This document shows, in pieces, positions 18,999 through 31,500 of a stretch of 64,000 nucleotides of DNA. The notes under the pieces were generated by a model. It made no database searches. It saw only the letters and a list, made by a program, of their open reading frames with translations, and had not been told where the DNA came from. Positions within the stretch are counted from its first letter, which is position 1. Every line of letters starts with the position of its first letter. The position numbers and the translations under genes are program-made. The DNA is from Adineta steineri (taxonomy: Eukaryota > Rotifera > Eurotatoria > Adinetida > Adinetidae): positions 83,467 to 147,466 of the forward strand of contig CAJNOI010000204.1 of the NCBI GenBank assembly GCA_905250115.1, given 5' to 3'.

Positions 18999-19859
18999 GT
19001 GAATTGTGTCGAGTTACTGATGGCCAACGATATCATCCAAGAAATCAATTTTTTTACTCCTCCTCAAGACGGTTCCGCTGCATGGATGGATTTCACTCCT
19101 ACACTGGTCACAGGCAAGAAGAATTTTGAGCCGATATCTTGTCAAGTGACCATTCATGATTTACGGAACAAGGAAAGTAGCATCGATCTCGATACACATG
19201 GGTTTCAAGTGCTGAAATATGACGGTGACATACATAATGAATTCGACAATGACAGTGAGATGCAGCGATCTTACTATGAAGACATTGTTGCTCTGCTTAA
19301 AAAGCGTCTAGGTGCTTCCAGTGTAATCATCTTCAATCATATATTTCGTTTCCGTGGATCGCCGCTTACTCCATATCAGTGCGATTCGACTCACAAAAAT
19401 CCTGGTCTGGACGCACACGTGGATATTGATCCATCTGGAGTTCCTTGGAAAGTAGAACAACTACTCGGTGAAGAAGAGGCTAAAAAAGCTATGCATCATC
19501 GTTTTCAGATGATCAATATCTGGCGACCAATAGGACCCAATCCTGTAATGAACATACCGTTGGCGCTCTGTGACTATCGTTCAGTTGACGTCGACAAGGA
19601 TATTCATGTAGTACAGCATCGAGGAACTCCAAATAGTCTCTCGGGCTATGCGATGTCGCACAATGCTCAAGGTGCTCAAAAGTGGTACTATCTGAGTCAA
19701 ATGCGATCAGATGAAATGTTTGTTTTCAAAATATTTGATAGCAAACCCGATGTTGCTCAATTTGGTGCTCACGCGGCCTTTATTAACAAGAATGTGCCTC
19801 CAACGAATGTCGAACAGCAAAGCATTGAAGTGCGTTGTTTAGTTTTTTATGACCAATAA
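18999..19859 (+). CDS. CmcJ/AsaB/GA4-desaturase-like oxidoreductase, probable horizontal acquisition
   Basis: Intronless, 286 residues from the first ATG; a second ATG at 19020 (MANDIIQEINFFTPP) is at least as likely a start, giving 279. The motif NIWRPIGPNPVMNIPLALCD followed by a YRSVD segment is the hallmark of the fungal and bacterial CmcJ/AsaB/GA4 desaturase family, related to 2OG-Fe(II) oxygenases. HVDIDP at mid-length and the closing RCLVFYD also fit. Members act in cephamycin, aspergillic-acid and gibberellin-type secondary metabolism. I am not aware of it as a normal animal gene, and base composition here is less AT-rich than in neighbours. Substrate in this organism unknown. Transcribed divergently from endonuclease V. 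Confidence 0.82.
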   Translation: MNCVELLMANDIIQEINFFTPPQDGSAAWMDFTPTLVTGKKNFEPISCQVTIHDLRNKESSIDLDTHGFQVLKYDGDIHNEFDNDSEMQRSYYEDIVALLKKRLGASSVIIFNHIFRFRGSPLTPYQCDSTHKNPGLDAHVDIDPSGVPWKVEQLLGEEEAKKAMHHRFQMINIWRPIGPNPVMNIPLALCDYRSVDVDKDIHVVQHRGTPNSLSGYAMSHNAQGAQKWYYLSQMRSDEMFVFKIFDSKPDVAQFGAHAAFINKNVPPTNVEQQSIEVRCLVFYDQ

Positions 19860-19904
19860 AAAATGAATTCTTAATCGATAGGAGCTGCTCAAAATTCACT
19901 CACT

Positions 19905-19964
19905 CGTGGGTGGGTGTTGGTATTTGAGAAAGATCTTACGCACACCCACACCCACACCCACCTT
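19905..19964. repeat. GT-rich/CA-rich hairpin element, copy 6
   Basis: CGTGGGTGGGTGTTGGT, a ~20-base loop, then CACACCCACACCCACACC. It lies between two convergent genes, 45 bases after the CmcJ-like stop codon. Confidence 0.85.
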
Positions 19965-20117
19965 AAGATAGTTTTATGAACATATTTAAAAAGAACATGA
20001 ATGCGCATTAAAGAGAAAAAAAAACAAAATTAAGATAAAATTTGGGTTTTAGTGTCTATTAAGGAAAGAGAGACTCATCCACACTCTTATACGAGACTGT
20101 GCAGAGTTCTTTTGTTT

Positions 20118-21098
20118 TTAATATGCTTTATAATATGCGTTGAATTGAACTTGTGTTTTATTGCCCCGTCGATAAAACTCAGGACATACATGACGTTCGA
20201 GTAAAAATGGAATTGATTTAAATGTTTGCTGAATACCATGAGCTTGAAAAGTATCAATATTATGTGTATATTTGATTTTAATATATATATTTAAAGATTT
20301 TAAATGTTTCCATGATGATAGAAATTGTACCCAATTTCGACTATCGAGAAATGATCGATCAGATGGGGATCCTGAACAATCGAATCTTAAATATTGTAGA
20401 TTTTGAGTTGCTTGGGAAAGTAAATATAAAAATTCAAATTTCGTTGAATGAATTTTTAAGATGATTCTTGATAAATAGATTAAATTATCAATAGGTTCGT
20501 ACATAATATTAGAATTAATATTCTGACAAGTTAAAGAACTATTAAAATATCGAAGATAAGGTGTATGTCGAAGAATATATGAATAGAAATATGAAAATGA
20601 TAAATTAGATTTTGATTCAATATCTAAATATTCTAAATTAGATATGATATCTTCATCATCTTTTTCATAATTTGAAGGAGTAATTTCAACTCGCCGATGA
20701 GATTGCGAGATTTTAATTTGACAATATTTTAATTGTGGAATTCTTAGAAGAAAACCAATGATTAATTCTTCATGTATATTTGTAGCATATTTAAATACAG
20801 TCAAAGAATGAAGACATACAAATTGATTTGGATTTAACATTTGTAATAGATCATAATCGTAACATTTCAAAGATTTTAATTGTTGTAAACAAAAAATTGA
20901 TAAAAGAATGTCAAGATCATTGTGTTCATTGAGCAATGTACAATGTAATAATAAATGATAATCAGTTAATAGTCGATTAAAATAGTCATTTAAATTATAA
21001 AATGATTCAATTATTTCATAAGCATTCAAATATTCAAGTATTGAAATATGTAAATCACTACTTAAATCTTCGAATATAGTTGGTTTTGTAAGCGACAT
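20118..21098 (-). CDS. F-box-like protein with degenerate leucine-rich C-terminal part
   Basis: Intronless, 326 residues. Residues ~8-50 (FEDLSSDLHISILEYLNAYE) match an F-box, which would bind SKP1 in an SCF ubiquitin ligase. The rest is rich in Leu/Ile/Tyr with spaced segments such as LKSLKCYDYD, LEYLDIESKS, LRYFNSSL and LKSLNIYIK, a degenerate leucine-rich-repeat pattern used for substrate recognition. It is typical of the large bdelloid F-box-like families. It is shorter than many of them (often over 500 residues), so it may be a truncated member, though start and stop look intact. Target unknown. Confidence 0.75.
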   Translation of the reverse strand: MSLTKPTIFEDLSSDLHISILEYLNAYEIIESFYNLNDYFNRLLTDYHLLLHCTLLNEHNDLDILLSIFCLQQLKSLKCYDYDLLQMLNPNQFVCLHSLTVFKYATNIHEELIIGFLLRIPQLKYCQIKISQSHRRVEITPSNYEKDDEDIISNLEYLDIESKSNLSFSYFYSYILRHTPYLRYFNSSLTCQNINSNIMYEPIDNLIYLSRIILKIHSTKFEFLYLLSQATQNLQYLRFDCSGSPSDRSFLDSRNWVQFLSSWKHLKSLNIYIKIKYTHNIDTFQAHGIQQTFKSIPFLLERHVCPEFYRRGNKTQVQFNAYYKAY

Positions 21099-21280
21099 AT
21101 TATGAAAACTATTGGTAGTTTAAAATGAATAAAAATAAAAACACATGCTATTTGGCAGAGGGTTTTTTCCAAGTAAATTGCATGAGTCATACTCTTTTTT
21201 CTTTCGTTTGAGATAAAAAAGAATACTAAACGCACATCTTTTTTTCGAAAAAGGAATAAGACATGAGTCAGAGTCAGAAT

Positions 21281-21351
21281 CTTGAGGGTGGATATGGATG
21301 TGGATATCCATGCTATCAGCAAACACCCACACCCACGCCCACACTCTCAAA
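21281..21351. repeat. GT-rich/CA-rich hairpin element, copy 7
   Basis: CTTGAGGGTGGATATGGATG and GGATATCC on the left, CACCCACACCCACGCCCACA then CTCTCAA on the right. This copy shows the family's outer boundary well: CTTGAG at one end and its inverse (CTCAA) at the other. Confidence 0.85.
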
Positions 21352-21446
21352 TCAGACAAAAGGCAGCTCTTTGAATATGCGTATACTACAAGAATGATTG
21401 AAGAAAATACAAAACTTTATTTCTTTCTAGTTTTAAAAATGTTTGT

Positions 21447-23669
21447 TCATTTATCAGATTGTTGATGCTGTTCTAGTTGTTGTTTGTATATTTCAAGATT
21501 ATTCTTGTGGAGCAATGTTTGAGGATGTTCTGGTGGTAAAGATTGTTGATCAATATTGAAAGCTTTTTCAGCATACTCAACAGCTTTTGTATATAATTTC
21601 TTGTGAGACATTGTATTAGCAAGGCTACTGTATGTACATGCTATGGATGGATGAATCTCTGGGAAAATTCTTGTTTGAATCGCGAGTGCTTCATGACATT
21701 TTTGAAGAGCTTCATCGTGTTTGCCTTGATCATTAAGGATTGAAGATATATTAGTGTGCAATATAGCTACCAGTTCTTCGTCCTTAGTTTCTTCTGTATC
21801 ACAGATTTCGATTGCTTTTTGAAAATATTCAATAGCTTTATCCATTTTCTTTTGTTTACGATAAAGAGTTGCAATATTGTTATATGTTGTTGCTTTACTC
21901 GATACTCTGTCCTCTAATGTAAGCGACTCATTATAATAATGCAGTGCTATACCATACTGTTGCAATTCACCTTTGACCATTGCTAGATTGTTGTATAATA
22001 CTGAACGAAGTTGTGGTGAAGTTTCCATCTGGAGTGCCATTAAATAGAAATATTCAGATTTTTTCCATGCTGCTAATTGGTACATTAATTTAGCAAAATT
22101 CAAGCAATTATTACTGTTTTCCATAGACTTTTTAAAATGTTCTTTCAAAGCAGTAAGACGCTGGTCATGCTCGTCTGTTAATGTCAAAGAGACAACCCAT
22201 ATTCCTTCGTTAGATAAGTGTTCTAGTGAATTGATACGAAACACTGATCCCATGGAAAATAGCCACTCCTTTTCGTTTTTAAATTGGCTATTAGCAGCTA
22301 TGTTCGCTACAGGAACTCCCGTATTTTTCTCGACTGTGATTTCCATTAAAACGCCTACTTTCTTATTATTTCCAGGAGGTGGCTTAGCAAAACCAAGAGC
22401 AACTTCACGATCCACACTGGTAGAAAGAAACATTGACGTAGATAAAAGTCCACCTTTGTTTTTTTTAAGTTGCTCAAAATCTTCATTGTCCATTGGTAGT
22501 CCACGATACAGTTTCTTTCCAGCGATACTTTCTGTTGCTTGTATTTTTGCGATTTGTTCATGAAGATGACGAATAAATACGCGCAGAAGATAAAGTGTAT
22601 CGTACTGATGAGTGCGAAGAGCTTTATTCAGCATACGATAAAGAAATTGATCTTGAGTGTAACACCAGATGGCTTCATTAGCAGTGTAGGTTTTTCTGAG
22701 TTGTTTGATAAATGTTTGTGCGTCATCATTTTTTCGATATTTTTCTTCACAAAATTCATACATATCTTCCATGTTCTCGTCTGGTACTTTTAAAACAATG
22801 TCTCGAAACAACTGATCGTACATGAACATTACTTCTTGTTGACTCTGCTTAGATAAATTTTTTGACAATGATTTTTCCATTATTTCAAAGCTTAAAAGAG
22901 TGCTATCGATGTATTTTACATCTTTGCCTAATTGTTCGCACAACGATACTAGAGTGGTGTAAATACCACGAATTTCTGGATATTGACTATACCAAGATTC
23001 TTCTTTTACTTTGTTTGGATTATAAACATAGATTGATTCGAGCTGCTTTTCTTCGTGTATATTTGAAACAAAGTTCTCTTCGACTGCGCCTGAGAGAATT
23101 ACAAAAATCTTTTCATCTCTGACACTGGACATGAATCCTTGACATTCTGTTGGATCCGCAAATATTTTGACAGAATTCACAATTTGTTGCAATTGGGTTT
23201 TTGATTCTTGGCTGACCTTACTTTTGCCGTCCATGGATTGATGCAACCATACCAGAACACAATTTTCGACGTTATCTACTTGCGGTTGTGCCTTTTCAGT
23301 TATCGGCTTTGCGTGTTTCGGTTTCACAGGTTTCGGTATAGGCAGCACGAAAACCTTATAACCCGCTAAAATAAAAATCAGATTAGAACTAAATCCAATG
23401 GGGAAAGAGCGGAATCCAGATTCCCGATGATTCTTGAAGATTTCATAAAACCATTTTAAATGCTAAGATTCCGCTCTTTACTCCTTGAAAATCATTGTGA
23501 AACTACATGTTTCCTCTCGTTACCCCGGAGTAAATCTATTCAAACCTGATTTTGCGCGAATAAGACGTTGAGATGGTGGTAATTTATTATCAAATCTTCC
23601 ATTATTTGTAAATATTTGCCAATCAGTTTTTGCCACCTGATATCCACTCTTAGGTCTCTCTGTAGCCAT
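21447..23669 (-). CDS. ADP-ribosyltransferase (ART) fused to tetratricopeptide repeats
   Basis: Two exons, 23669-23546 and 23365-21447, give 680 residues; the join makes ...RAKSAGYKVFVLP. Residues ~60-200 form an N-terminal region that I do not recognise. The ART catalytic domain spans ~250-430 with the full R-S-E set: KLYRGLP (Arg), LSTSMFLSTS (STS motif) and EKEWLFSMGSVF (ExE motif), so an active NAD+-dependent mono-ADP-ribosyltransferase of arginine type is expected. About five TPRs follow from ~465 to 660 (LYNNLAMVKG, TYNNIATLYRKQ, LHTNISSILNDQGK, TYSSLANTMS), kinesin-light-chain-like, for protein binding. No signal peptide, so probably intracellular, unlike secreted vertebrate ARTs. This fusion is a recurring bdelloid family. 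Confidence 0.88.
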
Positions 23670-24499
23670 GAATATTTCAGAGAAATAAGTTTACAGAATA
23701 GCAGAATACTTGAATCGAATTTCTTTTTCTTCCAAATGACTGCAAAAATTCTTTTGCATTAAATTCAAACATTTTATTTTTAACCATAAAATGTTTACCT
23801 TCAGTTTCGACGAAGGCCAACTTTATACTATTGTGAATTTTGCAGTAACAAAACAGTTTGTTATGACTACATAATTCTTCTCTTTCTTTCTTTCTTTCCA
23901 ACTCTTTTTTCGTTTATTTTTACTTTATGTACATATCAGAACATTATCGTTCTTTATAAAAAAAAAACAGACGATTGTATTGTAGAAATTGTTGGTGTTT
24001 TTTGAAGTATATGCAACCATCAAAACTAAATCAAAAAGTATACGCAATCAGTTTATTTTCTATTTGACATGTCTTGAAGAATCGTCTGATAAAAAGGACT
24101 GAATTTTCTTGAGGATGTTGGTAACAGAATGAGCGATACTCACATCAGTGTTTTTTTTCACTCATTTTCAGTTAATTATTACTTCATCAACTGAGGATCT
24201 GTCGTCGCTCATATCAAGTCTAACTATTATTTGAAAAAAATGAAAGAAGCATAGAGCTGACGGAACTCCGCAAATAAATAATAAATTCTCAATTTCTTGA
24301 GTTATTTTTACGAGAGAAAAAAAAGCCTTGGATGTTTTTTCGCCTCTTATGAAAAATTTGAATCATCAATGAATTTGTTTATTTTTGACTCGACAGAATT
24401 TATTGTACAATGGAAAGATGCGAAGAGAAAAAGTTTACTCAATTTTTTTCATTACTCACACATGTTTAACATTGTCTAGTTACTTATATAGGTAAGAAC
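23670..24499. other. Intergenic region upstream of the ART-TPR gene
   Basis: AT-rich with a CTTTCTTTCTTTCTTTC tract near 23880. No gene or structured repeat recognised. Confidence 0.4.
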
Positions 24500-24630
24500 G
24501 AATGTGAGGATGTGGATAAGGGTAAAAGAACTATATTGATATCATACTCACCATCAAATCATTCATCAGTTGTATGGTGGGTGTGGATGTGATGTTGATT
24601 TCTTACTCAAACTCACAGCCACACTCAGCC
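24500..24630. repeat. Two adjacent GT-rich/CA-rich hairpin elements
   Basis: A degenerate hairpin at about 24500-24560 (GTGAGGATGTGGATAAGGG / ATACTCACCATC) is followed by a second at about 24573-24630 (GGTGGGTGTGGATG / ACTCACAGCCACACTC). It lies 130 bases beyond the stop codon of the minus-strand polycystin gene. Confidence 0.7.
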
Positions 24631-24759
24631 TTTAATCGTACAATTCGATGTTACAGATATCAAATATATGGTCAATTTTAAAGATTTATTTCGAAAAAAA
24701 GTTGGAAAATCTATTCAGAGTTCATTATATAAGTATTAGTCATTTTTGAAAGATAATAT

Positions 24760-27700
24760 TTAAACTCCAGCTTTTTCCAGTCTTGATAATTCGATTTTTT
24801 GGTCAATATAAATCTAAAAAACAGGAAACAATTACAAATAAAAATATAACAGATATCAACATACTTTATTGAGTGCTTGCAGGAATTCATCCATTCTATC
24901 AGGAAAATTTTCAATTGGATCAAAATATTGTGAATGCATTCGACAATCTCGTTCTTCTTGAATTTCTTCTTGATTTAATTTTTTCAGACCTAAAATATTA
25001 ATAGACAACTGTTTTACTAAGATACGTCAATCTTAAGAGTGTGTGTCGAAGGCTTTTCTTCAGTCATACTCACATCCACCTACACCCGCACCCTCAAGAG
25101 AAGCTCTGAAGTCAACTAATATGAAGAGGTCTAGATTACAATCTTCAGATCCTGTTAAATCTGCTTATAGGGCATGAATGAAATCTCGATTGACCTGAAT
25201 AAATGATATAAATCTACGTACCTGACCATCGTAAAAATTTCTTTAGCATAAATGATAGCATAATTTGATCTTCTTTTTGATTGTCTTTCGCATGACGAAA
25301 GCCATTACTAATTATTGAAACAAACATACTTAAACAAACAAAGACAACTAGAAAAATAAATAAAGCAAAACAGAATGGACCAAGAAAAGCATCAGCTGCC
25401 ATTATTTGTGATGCATCGAATTTCATTAATGTCATTTCAAAAAGCATTTGAGCAGTTTCTAATAAACTTGAACATGACGAAAGTTTTGATACAAATAATA
25501 AATAAAATAAACAAAGATATGCCATAAATACAATTGCAAACATTAGTGAAAATGAAATCAGCTCCTTTGCACAATATTTTAATGTTTCAGCAAATAAAGA
25601 TACTCGTTGATTAAAACGAAATAATTGGACAAATTTAATCATACTAAAAAAACAACAATAACCAAGAAGAAATGTTAAAACATCATTAACATAAACTGCA
25701 AGTTGTAAATTTATATAAATATAACCATTTGTTTGTTCAAATAGTTTACTTATACGATTTGTTTCTTGAAAACGCCAAAAATAAACTCCAATACTTCCCA
25801 ATGAACAACCAATGATACCGAATTGGATTAATGACCAAAACTGATGAAAATATTTTAATCTTAATTCAAATAATAAACGAATTTCAACGATTATAAAATA
25901 AATAATAAAAAATATATAAATAATTGTACAAACTAATTGTAATATCGATTGAAATGCTAAATTTAAAAAACGAAAATTTATTTGTCTTTAGAAATAAAAA
26001 CTAAAGAGTGAATTACTGTAGAAATTAATTGGTTCGAAACGAGCGGTTGTGTAAATGCCACTTGTTGGTAAAAATTCAGCAAGTAAAGTAACTGCAGTTA
26101 ATAATTGAACATTTGGATTATATAATGTTAATTGAATAAAAACAGCTCTTGTTTTCTCATCAATCCATTCTAATTGATGAAGTTTAGATAAATTTGTTTT
26201 CATATCAGATAAACGACCACGAAATTCATACACATAACCACCTCCTCTATATGTTCCAAATTCACCTGCATACGTGTATGTATCTAATTCATCACTCGTA
26301 GAATAGTTAAATGCTTTTTTAATCGATGAACTATAGATTTCATCTTCTATTGTTTCATTTGTCCATCCTGGTTGAAATAATTGTGTTTCTTCATTAAAAA
26401 AACTATAACTATCTTCGCATATTGAAATAATACGTTGGTCGGAGCATAATTCCGGTTTAATACGTAATTGTCTCATCGTTGCCCAACCAATTAATCGATT
26501 AGATTTATCATTTAAAAATCCATTTAAATATTGTGGAATATCTCCATTATACCACTGTTGGGCACGAATATTTGAAACAAAACTATTTTCTAACCAATAC
26601 CAATATTCATCGATTGTATTGATCTAGAAAAACAAAATTTATTTTTGATACAAAAAAAAAAGAACAAACATTAGTATAATCAACAGTAGTTTGTCTTTGA
26701 TTGAGAAAATAAGTTCGTAAATGATTGACTTGATAAAAACTATGTTGTTCACGGTTTGAATAAGTTATTATAAAAACTAATAATGCAAATATAAAATAAA
26801 TAAGAAATTCTCGAATAATTTTCCACATTTGAATTTCTTTTAAACGTTGATCACGAGCATTAGCAATTTCATTTTCATTAAGGCGATTAATACTTTTTAA
26901 AGATGGAGAAGATAATGATTGATACTAAATACGAAAAATTTATTTTTCTATGAAATTCTAAAAGATAACAAACCTCAAGTGAATGAAGATACTCCTCATC
27001 ATTAGATATATTAAATTCATCATCTTCATTTATGTATTCCCCTGTTTCTTTCTCATCTTTTGAATTTCGACAAAAACATATAAAGAATATAACCAAACAT
27101 ATAATCTGTAATAAAATGTGTTTAAAAAATATAAATTAAAAGAAAATAGAAAATATACTTTAATAGGTTGAGTAAGAATAACTGATGAGAAAAACCCAGT
27201 AAGAACAGATGTTAACCATTGTTGAGTTTTGACATCGCCAAATTCAATTCCTCGAACAATGATAAAAAATATTGAAACAGCAATAATTATCAGTGAAAGA
27301 CCATAAGCAATAAATAAACACCACCAAGGAAATGTTATTGAAGATTTTTTTTTCTTAATTACAGGGACATCTTCAGAACTACTATAATTAAGAATGTCAG
27401 TGTCGATGAATGTATTTAGAAATATATACGAACCTTTTTCGAGATGGTTTTATCTTATATAATGCTTCACGTAATCGTGAAATTTGTCGACGAGGTCGAA
27501 TACGTCGAAAGAATTGAACAATTAAGAGATTTGGAACCAATGTAAATAGTTCGACCATTATACCAATTCCAATCTTAAATATAAAAAGATGTTTTCATTT
27601 ATTAGAAATTGAAAATTTCACAGGCATAAGGATGTGGGTGTAGTCTATTTTTGTTTCGCTATAAAAATCAATATATACCTGTTGTGGTGCTATATAAAAA

Positions 27701-28506
27701 GGACCAATTGATAAAGCACCACTATGTGTTTCACTTGATGCCTTCGCTTCATTTGATAAATCATAGTACATTATATTAAGTAACATTGAAGTAAAGAATA
27801 AAACAAAACAACAAGTACATCGTTGAACACGTGTAAATTTATTTGATGGTGGACGAGAAAATATTGAAAACCATAAATGACCATCGGATACACTATGATA
27901 AGCTTTTTTCGATAATACATATGAAAAATCTTGCTTTTCCGCTTCGCTAGCAATTGGTAAAGTTCGTTCAATCTAAATTCAAGATAAAAATAAGAAATAG
28001 TATGTTTTCAATTACACGACTTACTCGTCCATCATCTTTTTCAACTCCAAGCCATTGTTGACAAATAAAATAAAATTTATCCATACTTTGCAAATCTCGA
28101 ACGATAATATATTTTAAATACCATGATGCCGAAGAACCTACACCTGAATTATCATGCCAAATACGAATATAATCCAGTAATCCCAATGATCTAAATATTT
28201 ATCTTTTATAAAATCTAAACAAAAAAAATTTTACTTTGGAACAGCAATAATAAAAGAATCAATTCCGCCACGTTGAAAAATCTTTCGATGAGGATCAGAA
28301 AATAATCGAATCTGTGTTTGATCAGTATCACCGGATAAAACAAAATAAACCTTGCAGAAAGAAACAAAAAAACGTTTCCTCAAATATTTTCTTTATACTA
28401 TTACTTTTGAATCTGTTCCTGCATTTGTTCTTTGACCAGTAAAAACAAGAATTTGATAATAATAATGATCAGATTTATTGTTATCAGCTAATGGTGTTAC
28501 TCCCAA
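24760..28506 (-). other. Polycystin gene: PLAT and PKD-channel exons 23-34
   Basis: Exons: 28506-28405, 28350-28235, 28190-28025, 27972-27679, 27573-27434, 27381-27159, 27105-26974, 26924-26670, 26623-26017, 25956-25222, 24989-24865, 24813-24760. The first three hold the PLAT domain (YYYQILVFTGQRTNAGTDSK, SGDTDQTQIRLFSDP, IRIWHDNSGVG). The next has DGHLWFSIFSRPPSNKFTRV, a signature segment after TM1 of polycystin-1 proteins. The 26623-26017 exon is the polycystin extracellular domain ending RFEPINFY. The 25956-25222 exon holds the last membrane bundle (VYVNDVLTFLLGY, FVQLFRFNQRV) and a pore-like loop (MLFEMTLMKFDASQIMAAD). The tail has GLKKLNQEEIQEERDCRMH; no strong coiled coil is evident. 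Confidence 0.85.
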
Positions 28507-31500
28507 CTAAGAAAAAGTCACAAATTTTGATTGTATGAAATATATAAAACAATATATTTTAGTTTACTTTTTCAAAATCTTTCTTATCTTTAAAACGTGC
28601 ATAAATCATTAAAATGATGTAAATTACTGAAGTAAATATCATTGTTAAATAAACTGTTTTATTTTTCATAAAATCAGCATTTGCAAAAACATAACTCCAA
28701 TTAATTGGTGTAGGTAAAACAATAAAACTACCAGCAAATGTTGTCAAATGAGTTGAAAGACATTCAGTTTCATAATGATTTGTCAATGATCCAACCTATA
28801 GTTAAATAAATATTAAATATTATTTATTTTCTTAATCCATCTTATACTTACAATTAATCCATCTGATTTCCAATTATTATTTTCATCAAGATAATAACAA
28901 CCTGATGTATATATACGAAGTTCATAATTTGATGTAAAATTAATTGATTCATCGGTAATTGGTAAAGACGTATTTATTGAAGAATTATTTAAACAATAAT
29001 TATTCATTTCTGTTGAATTTAGTTCTCTTATTCCAAATATTAATGATTGATGAGTAGGTGTTTGTTGATTATCAATAAAATATCGATATATATCATCATT
29101 GGTTAAATCTATAATTACAAAAAAGAAATCTAGATGAATCTTCAAGAAAAGAAAACATACTGAAAGGACAAAATATTGTCCATCCATCAATAAGATTAAT
29201 TGAACTGTTTAATTGTGGTGTTTGATCAAATTTATAAATAAATAAATAAGCAAGACTTCTATTTAAAGAATGAATTTCAAAATGAATTGAAATTGGAAGT
29301 GAACTTGTTATATTAATATAATGATAATTGAATAATAAATTATTAAGAGTTGAATTAATTGATGTAATATTTTGTAAATACATTGATGGAATTACTAGAT
29401 TTGGATCACGAGGAATTATTAGTTTTATTGAATTATTTTCATTGGCTTCAAACGAAATTTCATTTCCATTTTGATCAATAATTGAAAGTGACATTGATCT
29501 TGAAAGATTTGTATTTGAAAAATTTCCAAATGGAGCAAGTACATCCATTTTTGACTAAAAAAATTCAAAAGAAATTCTTTAAATATTGTTTAAAAAAACT
29601 CACTCGAAGTGAAATAGAGGAGTTATCATTTGTATTCAAAACAAACTCTGATGGAATATGAAACTGAGCATTTCCAATTTGTTTTACAATTCTATTTGAA
29701 AGCGATTGAGTTGATATTGTTTCTAATGACATATATGTTTGAGATGTATTTATTATTGAATTTTGACCAATATTTAAATGAATATTTAATGAAGATGTTA
29801 TTAATGAAATAATTGATGTTACTTGTGTGCTAATTTCATTTGCTAATTGTTTTTGATAATATATATTTCGATTTTTTTCAACTGATGCTTCATCACCACC
29901 GCCAAATAAATCTTTTAGAAATAAAACAAAAAACTAGAGATAAATCATTTATCAAGAACTGTTACTTGTATTTGACCATGCAGATTCAAGATCAGTATCA
30001 TAACCAGAAGATATTACATTTGCACGAGAATAATCTAAATCAAGTGTACTTGTTCTTTCTTGTAGTGGTCCATTTACAGCCTAAATTAATTATTCATAAT
30101 TCCACAGATTAACAAATGATGAAATTGCTCTTCTCAAAATATCTGATTTTCACAAAAGAAACATTATCAAAAATCGCTCTAAGAACGTGTCTCTTGCTAA
30201 CAAGAAATACGAATATTTCTTTTTCAGTAATGAAAGTATCGACTCGAAAGACGGAGATATTTAAAATTTTCTATCTCTGTTGAGTTTCTGGCTTTCCTAC
30301 ACTTAGCGAAATTTAGCTATACAAAGAATCACGTTCTATAGAACATTATTTTAAAATCTGAAATTTACGGTTAAGACATTTGAAGCACATTGTATTAGTT
30401 GATTTGCTGCTACTTGAGCATCTTCATATGGAATTTGTGTTGCCATTGAAGATAAAGCAACAGATAATTGATAACATCTATTTGATGCAATTGACTAGAA
30501 TTATATAAAAATATAATTTGAGAAAATGATTTTATCGATAGTACTAGAGCAGCTCTTGTTAATTGATTTGTTGATTGAGTTATTTGCGCTAATGCTGATG
30601 ATTGTAATTTGATACTATTTGATGTCGTAATAAGAAGATCAGTTGTAAATGTCATTAAATAATCTCGAAGATTTGCTTGAGCATTTAATATTTTATTATA
30701 TTCAGTCAAAGTTGATTCATTGAAAGATATTGAATTCTATAATAAAATAAAATCAAATAAATGCAATTCAATTCAATTCAATGTATTTACTACTTGTAAA
30801 CTTGAACTTCCTAATGATGATACTAAAATAGTTGCAGCTGGTATTCCACCTAAAAAAAAAGATTGTTTTAATTATCTATCGTAAACTAAATGTTAATAAT
30901 TACTTGAAATAGCTTGATCTATATTTTCAGTATTCATTTGATTGAATTGTTGAGCGATTGCAGTAATAATTTGTCCCACAATGTTTTGATTTCCACTTGA
31001 AAGTAATTGAACAATTTGATTACTTATTAATGCATTTGATGAACTTTGTAGACTTGTAATTAAATCATTAATTCCTACAGAATCTACAATAACATATACA
31101 GAAGACATATTTACTTCTACAACACAATCAAGAAGATCGCGAATAGAAATAATAATATTGAGTAATGATGTTTGATTGTCTCCACTTGGTAATCGAACTT
31201 GAAAATAGGATACTGATGAATATGCAATCATTAATCTTTGCGATACATCCGTAGTCCATGCTTAAATTATAAGAAAATTGATTAACATACTTTCTCTAGG
31301 ATTAAAATAAATTCTATAATATGAATTAAATTCTGAATCTACAAAAATCTATATTTTGTTCAATATTTCCGAATAAAATGAGTGAAAAATGCATCGTTAT
31401 TCTTCTATATGATTACAAAGTTAACACTACGAGGTCTATCTCTATTACGATCGACCTGTGAAGGTGTAACGATCATTTGTGACTCATAAACGATATACGT

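Noticed and set aside
25957..26016. Reading through from exon 31 to exon 32 of the polycystin gene (or use of the acceptor near 25985)
   Set aside because: Read-through meets a stop; only the join 26017 to 25956 keeps frame and gives NFYTFQSIL, which fits the family.
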